Numbered from the stretch's first letter, positions 25,238 through 34,424 are shown. The stretch is 64,000 nt of DNA from Micrococcales bacterium (GCA_017306245.1 JAFKIY010000001.1:434001-498000); one strand, 5' to 3'. The notes: generated by a model not told the origin, from the letters alone. Program-made: numbers and translations.

Positions 25238-26211
25238 GCAACGCCGATACGAGACGCGTGCGTCGTGCCGCGCTATTCATCGGACTCTGGGTCGGGATCT
25301 CGTCTGGTGTGATCGTCGCGATCGGCATCGGGGTGCTGATCGCGGTGGTGCTCTCAACGTCGCGCCGCGAAGGCGAGGAGCACGGCGGCGGCTGGTTCGG
25401 CGGTGGTGACGGTGTCAGAGACGACTTCATCGTCGACATCGACGTGATCGTACCGACCGTGATCATCCTCGGGTTGATCGGCGTGGTGCTGCTCGGGGTG
25501 GTCGCCGCGGTCGCCGCGCGACGGTCGGTCCGCCCGCTCGGGGAGGCGCTGCGTCGGCAGCGGAACTTCGTGGCCGACGCGAGTCACGAACTGCGCACCC
25601 CGCTGACGACACTGACAAGCCGTATCCAGGTGTTGCAGCGCCGTCATGATCGCGGCGAGGAGCTCGGAGCGGGTCTCACCGACCTGCGGCACGATGCGGA
25701 CATGATGGCAGACGTGCTCAACGACCTGCTCATCGCCGCGGAGGGGGAATCGCTTGCCGACGGGAACGCGGACGTCGCGACAGCGGCAGCCGCAGCCGTC
25801 GCAGCGATGACCGCGAGCGCACAGGACTCCGACGTCTCGCTCACGATCACGGTCGATCAGGAGGTGAAGGCGCAGCTGCCGGAAGTCACGCTCGTCCGCA
25901 TCCTGGTCGCGCTGCTCGACAACGCCGTGCAGCACTCCCCGGCGCGAGGTACCGTCTCGATCCGCATCGGGCGGGACGCCCGGAACGTGACGGTGCGCGT
26001 GATCGACGAGGGATCGGGGATCGAAGGTATCTCGCCCGAGCAGGTCTTCGAGCGGTTCGCGCGTCCGCGCGAGAGTGGACGCCCCCGTAGCTTCGGTCTC
26101 GGGCTCTCACTCGTGCGAGATGTCGCTCGCCGTGCCGGGGGCTCCATCGAGGTCGAACGATCGACGGCATCCGGAACGACCTTCCTGCTCACACTCCCGG
26201 CTCATCCCTGA
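25234..26211 (+). CDS. Sensor histidine kinase
   Basis: A 325-residue kinase with two transmembrane segments (about 12-37 and 70-92) bracketing a short external loop rich in Gly, Asp and Glu (EEHGGGWFGGGDG). The H-box is SHELRTPL with His118, followed by N-box LLDNAVQHS, G1 DEGSGI and G2 GLGLSLV. The acidic external loop might bind a metal ion. It starts in the response-regulator stop (ATGA overlap). Its 3' end overlaps the convergent ApbE gene by ten bases. Confidence 0.9.
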   Translation: MSNADTRRVRRAALFIGLWVGISSGVIVAIGIGVLIAVVLSTSRREGEEHGGGWFGGGDGVRDDFIVDIDVIVPTVIILGLIGVVLLGVVAAVAARRSVRPLGEALRRQRNFVADASHELRTPLTTLTSRIQVLQRRHDRGEELGAGLTDLRHDADMMADVLNDLLIAAEGESLADGNADVATAAAAAVAAMTASAQDSDVSLTITVDQEVKAQLPEVTLVRILVALLDNAVQHSPARGTVSIRIGRDARNVTVRVIDEGSGIEGISPEQVFERFARPRESGRPRSFGLGLSLVRDVARRAGGSIEVERSTASGTTFLLTLPAHP

Positions 26212-27041
26212 ACGAGTGCGTATCCTCCGATCGGCGGCGAACCGGCCGTCGTCGTCTGCACGTCCACCATCGTCGCGCCCAGCCAGCGCGTGACGTGGTG
26301 CTCATCATCGACGATGATGCCGGTGCGCGACCCCGCAGCCGCGATCCACGAGCGGTTCGCCGGGCCGGCCACCACGGCAGCGGTCGCCCAGACGTCCGCC
26401 TGTGTGAGACCGTCGGTCACGATCGTGGCCGACGCGGTGCCTGTCGCGGGCCGGCCGGTGCGGGGATCGAGGATGTGAAGCCCGCGTTCCGCCGTCCCTG
26501 AGGTCGCCACCGCACCGTTCGACACGTCGACCACCGCGATCAACTGACCGCGGTCGTGCGGGTCGGCGATTCCCACCGGCCATCGCCAGTCGGCTCCCTC
26601 GGCAGTGAACAGCTGCAGGTCTCCTCCGGCGTTGATCCCGACCGCGGTCGCCGCAGCCAGCAGCGGCTCGAGGTGTCGACGGGCAGCCGCTTCCACAGCC
26701 CAGCCCTTGACGTATCCCGTCGGGTCGAACCACCCCCGCCACCGAGCAGAGAACAGGCCGCCAGTCTCCTGTTCGGCGCGTTCGCAGGCATCCGCGACCA
26801 GCGCGACCCTGCAGTCAGCGTCGGCGACGGAGAGCTCGCCGCGGTGGATGCGGCTGATGTCGGAGTCCGTGCGGTACGTCGAGAAGACCCGGTCGATGTC
26901 CCGCAGTTCGTCGAAGCACGCACGCACTGCCCGGTCGGCGCCCACATCGGGTCCCGTTGTCGGAGCGATCAGATGGATGCTCATCGGGATGCCCATGATC
27001 TCCTCGACCCAGACCCGCGTCCCCTCATTCGCGGTACGCAT
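26202..27041 (-). CDS. apbE: FAD:protein FMN transferase (ApbE)
   Basis: A 279-residue ApbE protein: EIMGIPMSIHL at the start, DPTGYVKGWAVE (residues near 110), INAGGDLQLF, and HILDPRTGRPA near 195. ApbE attaches FMN covalently to a Thr in the S/T-G-A-T motif of extracytoplasmic flavoproteins. The target is the FMN-binding protein encoded immediately upstream (stop and start share a base). No signal peptide is evident. Confidence 0.92.
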   Translation of the reverse strand: MRTANEGTRVWVEEIMGIPMSIHLIAPTTGPDVGADRAVRACFDELRDIDRVFSTYRTDSDISRIHRGELSVADADCRVALVADACERAEQETGGLFSARWRGWFDPTGYVKGWAVEAAARRHLEPLLAAATAVGINAGGDLQLFTAEGADWRWPVGIADPHDRGQLIAVVDVSNGAVATSGTAERGLHILDPRTGRPATGTASATIVTDGLTQADVWATAAVVAGPANRSWIAAAGSRTGIIVDDEHHVTRWLGATMVDVQTTTAGSPPIGGYALVQG

Positions 27042-27517
27042 CAGCTCTGCGCCTCGTCGATCGCGCTCTGCAGCGACGAGAGATAGCCATCGCTCGTGTA
27101 GGTGGCGCCGGACACCATCTGGATTTTGGAGCTCTGCGCCTGGATCGTCTCCGAGACCAGCCTCGGAATAGCGGTCCCGTTGATCTGCCGGTCTCGACCG
27201 TTGCTGTTCGGGTAGTCGACCGCCTGCGCATCCGTGATCTCCCCGCCGGAGACGGTGATCTGCACCTGCACCGGCCCGAAGCGGGTCTGCGACGATGCGC
27301 CGGTGTAGGTTCCGTCGGCAAGGCCGGTGCCAGACGTGGTTCCCGAGCTCGACGTGGTTCCCGAGCCGCTCGCGCCGGTGTCGGCGGTCGTCGACGAACT
27401 GCCCGCTGTCGCCGCACTGGCGTCGGTCGGGGTGACCGCCTCCAGAGACGTTCGGTAGCTGAACAGCAGCACGAGGCCGCTGACGGTCGCGAGCAGCGTG
27501 TAGAGGATCTTCTTCAT
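27041..27517 (-). CDS. Extracytoplasmic FMN-binding protein
   Basis: A 158-residue protein: an N-terminal membrane anchor (residues 4-21), a low-complexity Ser/Thr/Gly linker (about 35-75), then one FMN-binding domain ending in the flavinylation motif SGATYTSDGY near residue 138. ApbE, encoded next, would attach FMN to the Thr of this motif. Such domains carry electrons across the cell surface. The gene lies between ApbE and the ferric-reductase-like flavoprotein, the usual set for flavin-based extracytosolic electron transfer. Confidence 0.9.
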   Translation of the reverse strand: MKKILYTLLATVSGLVLLFSYRTSLEAVTPTDASAATAGSSSTTADTGASGSGTTSSSGTTSGTGLADGTYTGASSQTRFGPVQVQITVSGGEITDAQAVDYPNSNGRDRQINGTAIPRLVSETIQAQSSKIQMVSGATYTSDGYLSSLQSAIDEAQS

Positions 27518-27531
27518 GGCCGTCTCCCTGC

Positions 27532-28953
27532 TCAGATCGTGAACGATTCGGAATGGATGCGATGGGCGGGGAACCCGGCGTCAACCAGGTCGCGCCGGAG
27601 GTCTTTCATCCAGGCCTCAGCGCCACAGATGAAGACGTCGTGGTCCTTCGGCTCCGGCACGAGATGGTGGAGGAGATCTGCGCCCGACCACGCCTCGTGA
27701 GTGGCAGGGATCCAGCTCGACGCGCCCGACGAACGCGGGCCGACGAACGGCAGGTACCTCAGGCCCCGGGTGCTGATGAGGTGAGCGATGGCCTCCTGTC
27801 GAAGAGCGTCCTCTGCGGCGGACTCCCGGGTGATGAGCATCGCGTCTCCTGGTCCGTAGCCTTCCGTCTCGAGCAGCGAGACGAGCGGTGCGACCCCGGC
27901 GCCGGCGCCGATCATGAGCAGCTTCGTCCCGGTCCGCCGCTCGCCGGTCATCTCCCCGTATGGTCCTTCCACGATGACCCGGGTGCCGGAGCGCAGCGCG
28001 GTAAGCCGGCGTGTGCCGTCCCCCACCACACGGGCGGTCAACGTCAGCTCGCTTCCCGGCGCAGCGGAGAGCGAGAACGGGTGTCCGCGGGTCCAGCCGG
28101 GCCCGTCGAGGAATCGCCAGACGAAGAACTGACCGGCCCGGGCACCGAGCGTCGGAAGGTCGCGACCCGTGACTCGGATGGTGACGCCCCGAGCACCGTC
28201 CGCCTCGACCCCTGCCACACGCAGCGCACGACGTGTGGACCGCAGCAGCGGCATCCCGATGCGGAACACCAGCACCGATCCCGCGGCGAGGGCCCAGATC
28301 GACCACCAGTAGGCGGTCGCGATCGGCGAGGACAGGAAGTCGGCGCCCGTCCACAGCTGGTGCGGCAGCGCGAGCCCGACGCCCAGGTAGGCGTAGAGGT
28401 GCAGGAGATGCCAGGACTCGTACCGCAGGCGACGACGAGCACGCCGGATGGAGGTGACGACCACGAGCAGGATCAGCAGCGTGCCGGCCGTGGCTAGGAG
28501 CATGCCCGGGTAGTCCCAGATGAAGCTCCACAGCTGGACGAGCGGGTTGATGCCGGCCGCCATCGCGTAGCCCACCGCGAGCAGCGCGATGTGCGCGCCC
28601 ATCAACCAGAACGACCAGAATCCGACGAAGCGATGCAGCCGCGTGATCCCGTCGCGACCGAATCCGCGCTCGAACAGCGGGACGCGTGCCATCAGCAGCA
28701 CTTGATAGAGCAACAGGTTCGCCGCGACCAGCCCGGTGAGGCGTCCGAGCGACGTGATGGTCTCGGCGTTGACCCCCAGGACTGCGGTCACTCCACCACC
28801 GGCGACCCACGGAGCCACGACGAACAGGCTGGTCGCCCAGATCACCGTGATCGCCGCTGCACGCCAGAGCTGCGCGCGGCCATGGGCTGCCCGCCGTGGC
28901 TCAGGGGAAGCGGCGGGGACGGAAGCACGCGGTCTCGTCGTCAGAGTGGTCAT
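27532..28953 (-). CDS. Ferric-reductase-like flavoprotein (FAD/NAD-binding)
   Basis: A 473-residue protein. The N-terminal half has six transmembrane segments with histidines that suit heme ligation (RLHRFVGF, GAHIALL, SWHLLHLYAY). The C-terminal half is a ferredoxin-reductase-like module with the FAD motif GHPFSLS and the NAD(P) motif MIGAGAGVAPLV, ending IHSESFTI. It would move electrons from NAD(P)H across the membrane to the FMN-binding protein. It is the first gene of this leftward operon. Confidence 0.9.
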   Translation of the reverse strand: MTTLTTRPRASVPAASPEPRRAAHGRAQLWRAAAITVIWATSLFVVAPWVAGGGVTAVLGVNAETITSLGRLTGLVAANLLLYQVLLMARVPLFERGFGRDGITRLHRFVGFWSFWLMGAHIALLAVGYAMAAGINPLVQLWSFIWDYPGMLLATAGTLLILLVVVTSIRRARRRLRYESWHLLHLYAYLGVGLALPHQLWTGADFLSSPIATAYWWSIWALAAGSVLVFRIGMPLLRSTRRALRVAGVEADGARGVTIRVTGRDLPTLGARAGQFFVWRFLDGPGWTRGHPFSLSAAPGSELTLTARVVGDGTRRLTALRSGTRVIVEGPYGEMTGERRTGTKLLMIGAGAGVAPLVSLLETEGYGPGDAMLITRESAAEDALRQEAIAHLISTRGLRYLPFVGPRSSGASSWIPATHEAWSGADLLHHLVPEPKDHDVFICGAEAWMKDLRRDLVDAGFPAHRIHSESFTI

Positions 28954-29026
28954 AGGGGAATCGTGCTGCGCCGACTCTGAGACAGGTCTAAGGAACGGCT
29001 CCCGATAGGCAACTCATAGCTGTCTC

Positions 29027-29740
29027 TCAGGCAACGCCACTCGTCCCGAGCAGCGTGCCGATCGCGAACGTGACCACCAGCGCGATCGCCCCACCGAGCA
29101 CCACCCTGATCGTGGGCCTCAGCGCGGGGTTCCCGCCGATCCTCGCGCTGACGAATCCGGTCAGCGCGAGCGCCAGCAGCACCACCGCGAAAGCGACCGG
29201 CACCCGGATCTCGGGAGGCGGGAGCAGTATCGCCAAGAGCGGAAGCAGCGCTCCGAGTGCGAAGGCAAGTGCGGAGGCCCCCGCCGCCGCCCACGGACTG
29301 ACCACCTGGTTCTCCGTGATGCCTAGTTCCGCTTCGAGGTGCGCGGTCAGCGGGTCGTGCGCGGTGAGCTCCTCCGCAACGAGGCGTGCGGTCGCCGGGC
29401 TAAGTCCTTTCGCCTGATAGATGCTCGCCAGCTCCTCGAGCTCGGTAGCCGGATCATCGGCCAGCTCGCCTCGTTCCTTCTCGATCAGAGCCCGTTGGCT
29501 GTCTCGCTGGCTGCTCACCGACACGTACTCCCCGAGCGCCATCGAGATCGCACCGCCGACGAGACCGGCGACACCCGCGGCGAGCAGCGTCGCGGAATCG
29601 GTCGTCGCCCCCGCGACACCGACGACGAGCGACGCGACCGACACGATGCCGTCGTTCGCGCCGAGCACTCCGGCTCTGAGCCAGTTGAGCCGCCCAGCGA
29701 GATCGCCGCGGTGGGGTTCACCCGGATGCGTCGCCAACAT
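29027..29740 (-). CDS. VIT1/CCC1-type iron or manganese transporter
   Basis: A 237-residue protein of the VIT1/CCC1 family with about five transmembrane segments. Characteristic are RLNWLRAGVLGANDGIVSVA in TM1 and GAISMALGEYVSVSSQRD in TM2, followed by an acidic metal-binding loop (about residues 85-135) and the C-terminal TM segments. It exports or sequesters Fe(II) or Mn(II). The ATG at 29740 gives normal family length; the frame continues upstream to 29848 without protein-like character. It may relate to iron reduction by the neighbouring flavoprotein set. Confidence 0.88.
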   Translation of the reverse strand: MLATHPGEPHRGDLAGRLNWLRAGVLGANDGIVSVASLVVGVAGATTDSATLLAAGVAGLVGGAISMALGEYVSVSSQRDSQRALIEKERGELADDPATELEELASIYQAKGLSPATARLVAEELTAHDPLTAHLEAELGITENQVVSPWAAAGASALAFALGALLPLLAILLPPPEIRVPVAFAVVLLALALTGFVSARIGGNPALRPTIRVVLGGAIALVVTFAIGTLLGTSGVA

Positions 29741-29899
29741 CACCGCCCCGTTCCTTCTCCCGGCGCGGCTATGGAAGGCACATCCCGACGGAGGTCGAGC
29801 TCTACGTGCGCGGAATGCCACTTCGTGAGAGGTCGAGTCATCGGACAAGAGTACGCCCTTGGGCCTTGGTCCTTGATCGTGGACACGGTGTCGGTTCGG

Positions 29900-30808
29900 T
29901 TATGCCGCTTCCGCGAGCGTAGCGGAGCGTGCGGCTTCGTAGGCGTTCGGGCTGATGTTGCCGATCGCGGAGTGGCGCCGGCGAGTGTTGTAGCGGTTCG
30001 CCCACCGGAACACGGCCCGGTAGGCGGTGGCCTGGTCCGGGAACGCTGACCGGCCGGCGAGGAGTTCGCGCTTGAGCGTGGCGTTGAAGCTTTCCGCGAG
30101 TGAGTTGTCGGCACTCGTGCCGACCGCGCCCGTGGACTGGGTCACGCCCAGCTGCTCGCAGAGCGCGGCGTAGGCCTTCGAGGTGTAGACGCTGCCGTGG
30201 TCGGAGTGGAAGATCGCGCCGACCAGCGACCCGCGGTCGCGGTGCGCGGCACGGAGGGCGTCTTTGACGAGTTCGGTGCGCATGTGGTCGGCGACTTGCC
30301 AGCCCGCGAGCTTCCGGGAGCCGAGATCGATGCAGGACGCGAGGTAGAGGTTCGTGCCGTCGGCGATAGGCAGGTAGGTGATGTCGCCCACGTAGCGGCG
30401 GCCGGGGTCGCCGACGGAGAAGTCCCGTCCGATCAGGTCGGGGAAGCGCCTGGCGGACTGGTCCGGGATCGTGGTCTTCACCCGTCGTCGCAACCGGATC
30501 CCCGCGAGACGGTGCTCACGCATTACCCGCGCGACGCGCTTGTGATTCACCCGCTCCGCCACGGGCACACCGTCGTTGAGGTCGGCGGTGATCCTGGGCG
30601 CCCCGTAGGCGCGGTCGCCACCCTGAGCGGGGTCTTGCAGCACCCGGATCCGCGCCGCCAACACCGCGTCGTCTGTCGCCTTCGCGGCTCGCCGCCCGGC
30701 GGAGTCCAGCCAGGCGTAGAACGACGAGCGGGCGACCTCGACGACCTCACACAACCGCTTCACGCCGTAGGCGTCCTTGTGATCCTCAACAAACTGGAAG
30801 CGGTTCAC
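29900..30808 (-). CDS. IS3 transposase OrfB (DDE domain)
   Basis: A 302-residue integrase-type catalytic subunit with the DDE residues in YVGDITYLP, HSDHGSVYTS and NSLAESFNATLK, and an N-terminal HTH_21 region (YGVKRLCEVVEVARSSFYAWL). A GTG at 30808 overlaps the OrfA stop (GTGA). As in other IS3 elements the active protein is probably an OrfAB fusion made by frameshifting. Confidence 0.93.
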   Translation of the reverse strand: MNRFQFVEDHKDAYGVKRLCEVVEVARSSFYAWLDSAGRRAAKATDDAVLAARIRVLQDPAQGGDRAYGAPRITADLNDGVPVAERVNHKRVARVMREHRLAGIRLRRRVKTTIPDQSARRFPDLIGRDFSVGDPGRRYVGDITYLPIADGTNLYLASCIDLGSRKLAGWQVADHMRTELVKDALRAAHRDRGSLVGAIFHSDHGSVYTSKAYAALCEQLGVTQSTGAVGTSADNSLAESFNATLKRELLAGRSAFPDQATAYRAVFRWANRYNTRRRHSAIGNISPNAYEAARSATLAEAA

Positions 30809-31134
30809 CAGTTCGTCTCCCCGGCGAAATACTTCGCCGCCTGACGGAGGATGTCCCGCTCCGTCTCGAGCTTGCGGGCCTCGGCCTGCAAGGCCGCGAG
30901 GTCGGCCTCCAACCGGAGGACCTTCGCCGCCTGTGACTCCGGTCGCCCCGTCGCCCCCGGCGGCGACGCAGCGGCAACCGTGACCCCGGAGCCGAACTTG
31001 TCGACCCACTCTTTCAGCGCACCCCGAGAGATCCCGAGATCCCCGGCGATGCCCTTGAGCGTCGAACCCGGCGTGGACTCATACAAGTCCACCGCGCGCT
31101 GCCGGAACTCGTCCGTGTAGTTCTTCCTAGCCAT
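30805..31134 (-). CDS. IS3 transposase OrfA (HTH, leucine zipper)
   Basis: A 109-residue protein: KNYTDEFRQRAVDLY, then an HTH (LKGIAGDLGISRGALKEWV) and a heptad-repeat coiled coil (about 67-100, LRLEADLAALQAEARKLETE). This part recognises the IS ends. The stop overlaps the OrfB start. Confidence 0.93.
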   Translation of the reverse strand: MARKNYTDEFRQRAVDLYESTPGSTLKGIAGDLGISRGALKEWVDKFGSGVTVAAASPPGATGRPESQAAKVLRLEADLAALQAEARKLETERDILRQAAKYFAGETNW

Positions 31135-31214
31135 CCCTTGGATTCTCGCTTCCCCAGCATCGTGCTGGAATCAGCGTGTCCAAGATCAGGGGTCAAGCGC
31201 CCTTGCCGAATTTG

Positions 31215-31290
31215 GGTTGCGGGGCACGTTTGTGGCAGCAGCTACAGAGCGGCGAGCCGGATCACACCGCAAACGATCGTTTACGGCGCG
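31215..31290. other. Res-like recombination site C
   Basis: CGTTTGTGGC at 31227-31236 followed by the palindrome AAACGATCGTTT at 31271-31282, with arms extending to CACACCGC and GCGCCGTA. The layout repeats site B in direct orientation 6.83 kb away. It lies between the IS3 right end and the IS21 left end, so it may be a remnant of an older element or a live resolvase target. Confidence 0.45.
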
Positions 31291-31425
31291 ACCATGTCGT
31301 GGATCTGGAACCGTGGCTCTGTCAGTCTGTTTTGGCCCCGGAGTGACGGCTAGGAGTGGACCCACTTTCTGACTTGCCGGGGCGGTTCTGACGGTTTGAT
31401 CTGGCCCCACCCGAGCGTGTGTTTC

Positions 31426-33123
31426 GTGTTGCTTCAGGATGAGCGGGCCCGGCAGGGGTCGAAAGTGGAATTGTTCGCGGATATCCGCCGTGCCTCGCGC
31501 GTCGACGGGCTATCGGTGCGCGCGTTGGCAGACAGGTTCGGGGTCCACCGTCGCACGGTGCGGCAGGCCTTGGCGTCGCCAATTCCGCCGCCGCGGAAGA
31601 TACCGTCACGGATGTCTCCACGGCTGGGGCCGTACAAGGCGGTGATCGACGCGATGCTCACTCAGGATCTGGACGCGCCTCGTAAGCAGCGGCACACGGC
31701 GACAAGGGTTCTCGCGCGGCTGGTCGACGAGCACGAAGCGGCGGGACTGTCGTACTCGACGGTCCGCGACTACGTGCGCGTACGTCGTGCCCAGATCGAT
31801 GCCGCAGCCGGGCGCCGCGTCGAGGTGTTCGTCCCACAGGAACACGCACCTGGTGAGGAAGCCGAAGTCGATTTCGGCGAGGTCTGGGTGATCCTTGGCG
31901 GGGTGAAAACGAAGTGCCACATGTTCACGTTCCGGCTCTCGCACTCGGGGAAGGCGGTGCACCGGGTGTACTCGACGCAATCGCAGGAAGCGTTCCTGGA
32001 AGGACATATCGACGCGTTCGACGAGATAGGTGGGATCCCGACCCGGCACATCCGGTACGACAATCTCACTGCCGCGGTGCAGACGGTGCTGTATGGGAAG
32101 GGCCGTAGCCGAGTAGAGAACGACCGATGGGTACTGTTCCGCTCGCACTACGGGTTCGACTCGTTCTATTGCCAGCCCGGAATCGACGGCGCCCACGAGA
32201 AGGGTGGCGTCGAAGGCGAAGTTGGTCGGTTTCGCCGCACCTGGCTGTCGCCGATGCCGGTCATCGACTCGCTCGCCGAGTTGAACGAGCAGATCCGCCG
32301 GTGGGACGCCCGCGACAACGAGCGACGCATCAACACCCGGATCCGCACTGTCGGGCAAGACTTCATCGACGAACAAGCCCGCCTTACGCCATTGCCAGGC
32401 GAGCGGTTCGATCCTGGCCTGGTGCTCTACCCGCGGGTAGACCGCTCGAGCCTGATCACCGTGCGGATGGCGAGGTACTCCGTGCCCGCCCGTCTGATCG
32501 GGCGGAAGGTGCGGGTCTCGTTGCGGGCGTCTGAACTCGTGGTGTTCGACGGCCACGCCGAGGTCGCTCGGCACGAGCGGGTCGTGGCCCGCGGCGGGGA
32601 GTCGATCAACCTTGACCACTACCTCGAGGTCCTCAGGCGCAAGCCCGGCGCGTTGCCCGGGTCCACCGCGCTGGCCCGTGCACGCGAAGCCGGCGTGTTC
32701 ACGACAGCGCATGACGCGTTCTGGCAGCAAGCGCGGAAGGTCGATGGCGACAGCGCCGGCACAAGGGCTCTGATCGATGTGCTCCTGCTCCACAGGACCA
32801 TGCGAACCGTCGACGTGATCGCGGGGATCCGTGCCGCCCTCACGGTCGGGGCGGTGTCCGCCGACGTCGTCGCGGTCGAAGCCCGACTGCACGCCGCCGG
32901 GCCCGAGTCAGACCGTCATCGCGTTGAACAACCACGACGTGACGTGCAGCGAGTTGTCAGCCTGACCCAGCGTCGCCTCATGGATCCGGCCGCGGTGATC
33001 GCCGGACTCCCAGCCGACCGGCGGCCACTGCCATCCGTCGCGCACTACGACGAACTCCTTAACCGACGTTCCGAACCAGAACCGCCGGTCACCGATGAGA
33101 GAGAAGGAATCGCCGGATCATGA
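31426..33123 (+). CDS. istA: IS21 transposase IstA
   Basis: A 565-residue IS21-type transposase. An N-terminal HTH (SVRALADRFGVHRRTVRQAL) is followed by the integrase core with acidic residues in EVDFGEV, RYDNLTAAV and KGGVEGEVGRFRR, then a C-terminal Mu-transposase-like beta domain. GTG at 31426 is the likely start. The stop overlaps the istB start by four bases. Confidence 0.93.
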   Translation: MLLQDERARQGSKVELFADIRRASRVDGLSVRALADRFGVHRRTVRQALASPIPPPRKIPSRMSPRLGPYKAVIDAMLTQDLDAPRKQRHTATRVLARLVDEHEAAGLSYSTVRDYVRVRRAQIDAAAGRRVEVFVPQEHAPGEEAEVDFGEVWVILGGVKTKCHMFTFRLSHSGKAVHRVYSTQSQEAFLEGHIDAFDEIGGIPTRHIRYDNLTAAVQTVLYGKGRSRVENDRWVLFRSHYGFDSFYCQPGIDGAHEKGGVEGEVGRFRRTWLSPMPVIDSLAELNEQIRRWDARDNERRINTRIRTVGQDFIDEQARLTPLPGERFDPGLVLYPRVDRSSLITVRMARYSVPARLIGRKVRVSLRASELVVFDGHAEVARHERVVARGGESINLDHYLEVLRRKPGALPGSTALARAREAGVFTTAHDAFWQQARKVDGDSAGTRALIDVLLLHRTMRTVDVIAGIRAALTVGAVSADVVAVEARLHAAGPESDRHRVEQPRRDVQRVVSLTQRRLMDPAAVIAGLPADRRPLPSVAHYDELLNRRSEPEPPVTDEREGIAGS

Positions 33124-33920
33124 GCAACCCCACGAATGTCACCACGACCCTGCGTCGGCAGCGCGGGCTGACCGAAGAAGCCGCCGCGGCCGCAGTTGAC
33201 CAAGCCTGCCGCAGGCTCCGTTTACCCACCATGCGGGCGGTGATGCACGAAGCGATCACGGCCGCGGAACGTGAGCAGCTGACCTACCAAGGGTTCCTTG
33301 CCGAGCTCCTCCTCGCCGAGTGCGACGACCGGGACCGCCGGTCCGTTGTCCGCCGCGTGTCGGCAGCCGGATTCCCGAGGAACAAGTGGCTCGGGGACTT
33401 CGATTTCGACGCGAATCCGAACGTCAACCCTGCAACGATCCATACCCTCGCGAACGGGGACTGGATCCGCCGCGGCGATCCGCTGTGTCTGATCGGGGAC
33501 TCCGGCACCGGGAAGTCGCACCTCCTCATCGGCCTCGGCACCGCCGCTGCAGAGAAGGGCTTCCGCGTCCGGTACACCCTGGCGACGAAGCTCGTGAACG
33601 AGCTCGTCGAAGCCGCCGACGAGAAACAGCTCACCCGTACCATCAACCGGTACGGCCGCGTCGACCTGCTCCTGATCGACGAGCTCGGCTACATGGAACT
33701 CGACCGACGCGGCGCGGAACTCCTGTTCCAGGTCCTCACAGAGCGGGAAGAGAAGAACTCCGTCGCGATCGCATCCAACGAGTCGTTCAGCGGGTGGACG
33801 AAGACCTTCACTGACCCGCGCCTGTGCGCGGCGATCGTGGACCGGCTCACGTTCAACGGCACCATCATCGAAACCGGCACCACCTCGTACCGCCTCAACT
33901 ACACCCGTCAGCGGCAGTAG
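33120..33920 (+). CDS. istB: IS21 helper ATPase IstB
   Basis: A 266-residue DnaC-like AAA+ ATPase: Walker A GDSGTGKSHL near 121-130, Walker B LLLIDELGYM near 181, sensor ASNESFSGW. IstB forms rings on DNA, selects targets and activates IstA. Translationally coupled to istA. Its stop is 16 bases from the convergent merR stop. Confidence 0.95.
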   Translation: MSNPTNVTTTLRRQRGLTEEAAAAAVDQACRRLRLPTMRAVMHEAITAAEREQLTYQGFLAELLLAECDDRDRRSVVRRVSAAGFPRNKWLGDFDFDANPNVNPATIHTLANGDWIRRGDPLCLIGDSGTGKSHLLIGLGTAAAEKGFRVRYTLATKLVNELVEAADEKQLTRTINRYGRVDLLLIDELGYMELDRRGAELLFQVLTEREEKNSVAIASNESFSGWTKTFTDPRLCAAIVDRLTFNGTIIETGTTSYRLNYTRQRQ

Positions 33921-33935
33921 CGATCCGAAAGCCAT

Positions 33936-34325
33936 TCAGAGGTAGCGGCAGATGGACTCCGGCGTGCAGGCTTCGGACGCCGTTGCCGTCGCGTGCGCCC
34001 GAAGCTCGACGATGCTCCCTCGTAGGGCGCGCAGCTGCTCGAGCTGCTCATCAATCTCCACGAGCCGGCGGTCAAGGAGATCCAGCACGTGAGCGCACGG
34101 CGAACCACCCGTGTCGCGAACATCGAGGATCTCCGCGGTCTGCGCAAGGGTGAGCCCCGCCGCGCGAGCCCGATCGATGAACTCGAGCCGCTGCACCGTC
34201 TCGTCACCATAGCTGCGGTACCCGGCCGGGGTGCGCTCCGGCGGTTGCAGCAGCCCGCGCTCCTCGTAGTACCGCAGCGTCGACGGTCTCGTCCTCGCCT
34301 TCTCCGCGAGTTCTCCGATCCGCAT
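33936..34325 (-). CDS. merR: MerR mercury regulator
   Basis: A 129-residue MerR-family regulator: N-terminal winged HTH (IGELAEKARTRPSTLRYYEE), a dimerisation helix, and three cysteines (one in GSPCAHV, two in EACTPESIC) that can form the Hg(II) site. The last two are six residues apart, closer than in Tn501 MerR. It is divergent from merA with a perfect 24-base palindrome between them, the normal MerR switch layout. Confidence 0.88.
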   Translation of the reverse strand: MRIGELAEKARTRPSTLRYYEERGLLQPPERTPAGYRSYGDETVQRLEFIDRARAAGLTLAQTAEILDVRDTGGSPCAHVLDLLDRRLVEIDEQLEQLRALRGSIVELRAHATATASEACTPESICRYL

Positions 34326-34346
34326 CGTGACACCTCCACCGTCAGT

Positions 34347-34378
34347 TTGACCTTCAAGCATGCTTGAAGGTCCATTCT
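34347..34378 (+). promoter_or_regulatory. merA promoter with MerR operator
   Basis: A perfect 24-base palindrome at 34349-34372 (half-site GACCTTCAAGCA) lies between a -35 element TTGACC (34347-34352) and a weak -10 CATTCT (34373-34378). The 20-base spacer is over-long, as needed for MerR-type activation by DNA untwisting. Confidence 0.88.
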
Positions 34379-34424
34379 GTCGCATAGGGCCGCACGTGCG
34401 GCCCGGTCCACCCGAGGAGGCATC

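Larger units (their letters stand above)
29871..31190 (-). mobile_element. IS3-family insertion sequence
   Basis: An element of about 1.32 kb with imperfect inverted ends sharing TGATC-N-TGGACACG (left from about 29874, right ending about 31188) and two overlapping transposase frames. If the ends are set at 29871 and 31190, a 3-base GGT lies on both sides (29868-29870 and 31191-31193). That duplication is weak evidence because the left end then has one extra T. Ends are uncertain by about three bases. Confidence 0.82.

Noticed and set aside
31371..31412. Separate promoter or operator upstream of istA
   Set aside because: The motif TGATCTGGCCCC here is an internal copy of the IS21 terminal repeat, so it is counted as part of the element end.
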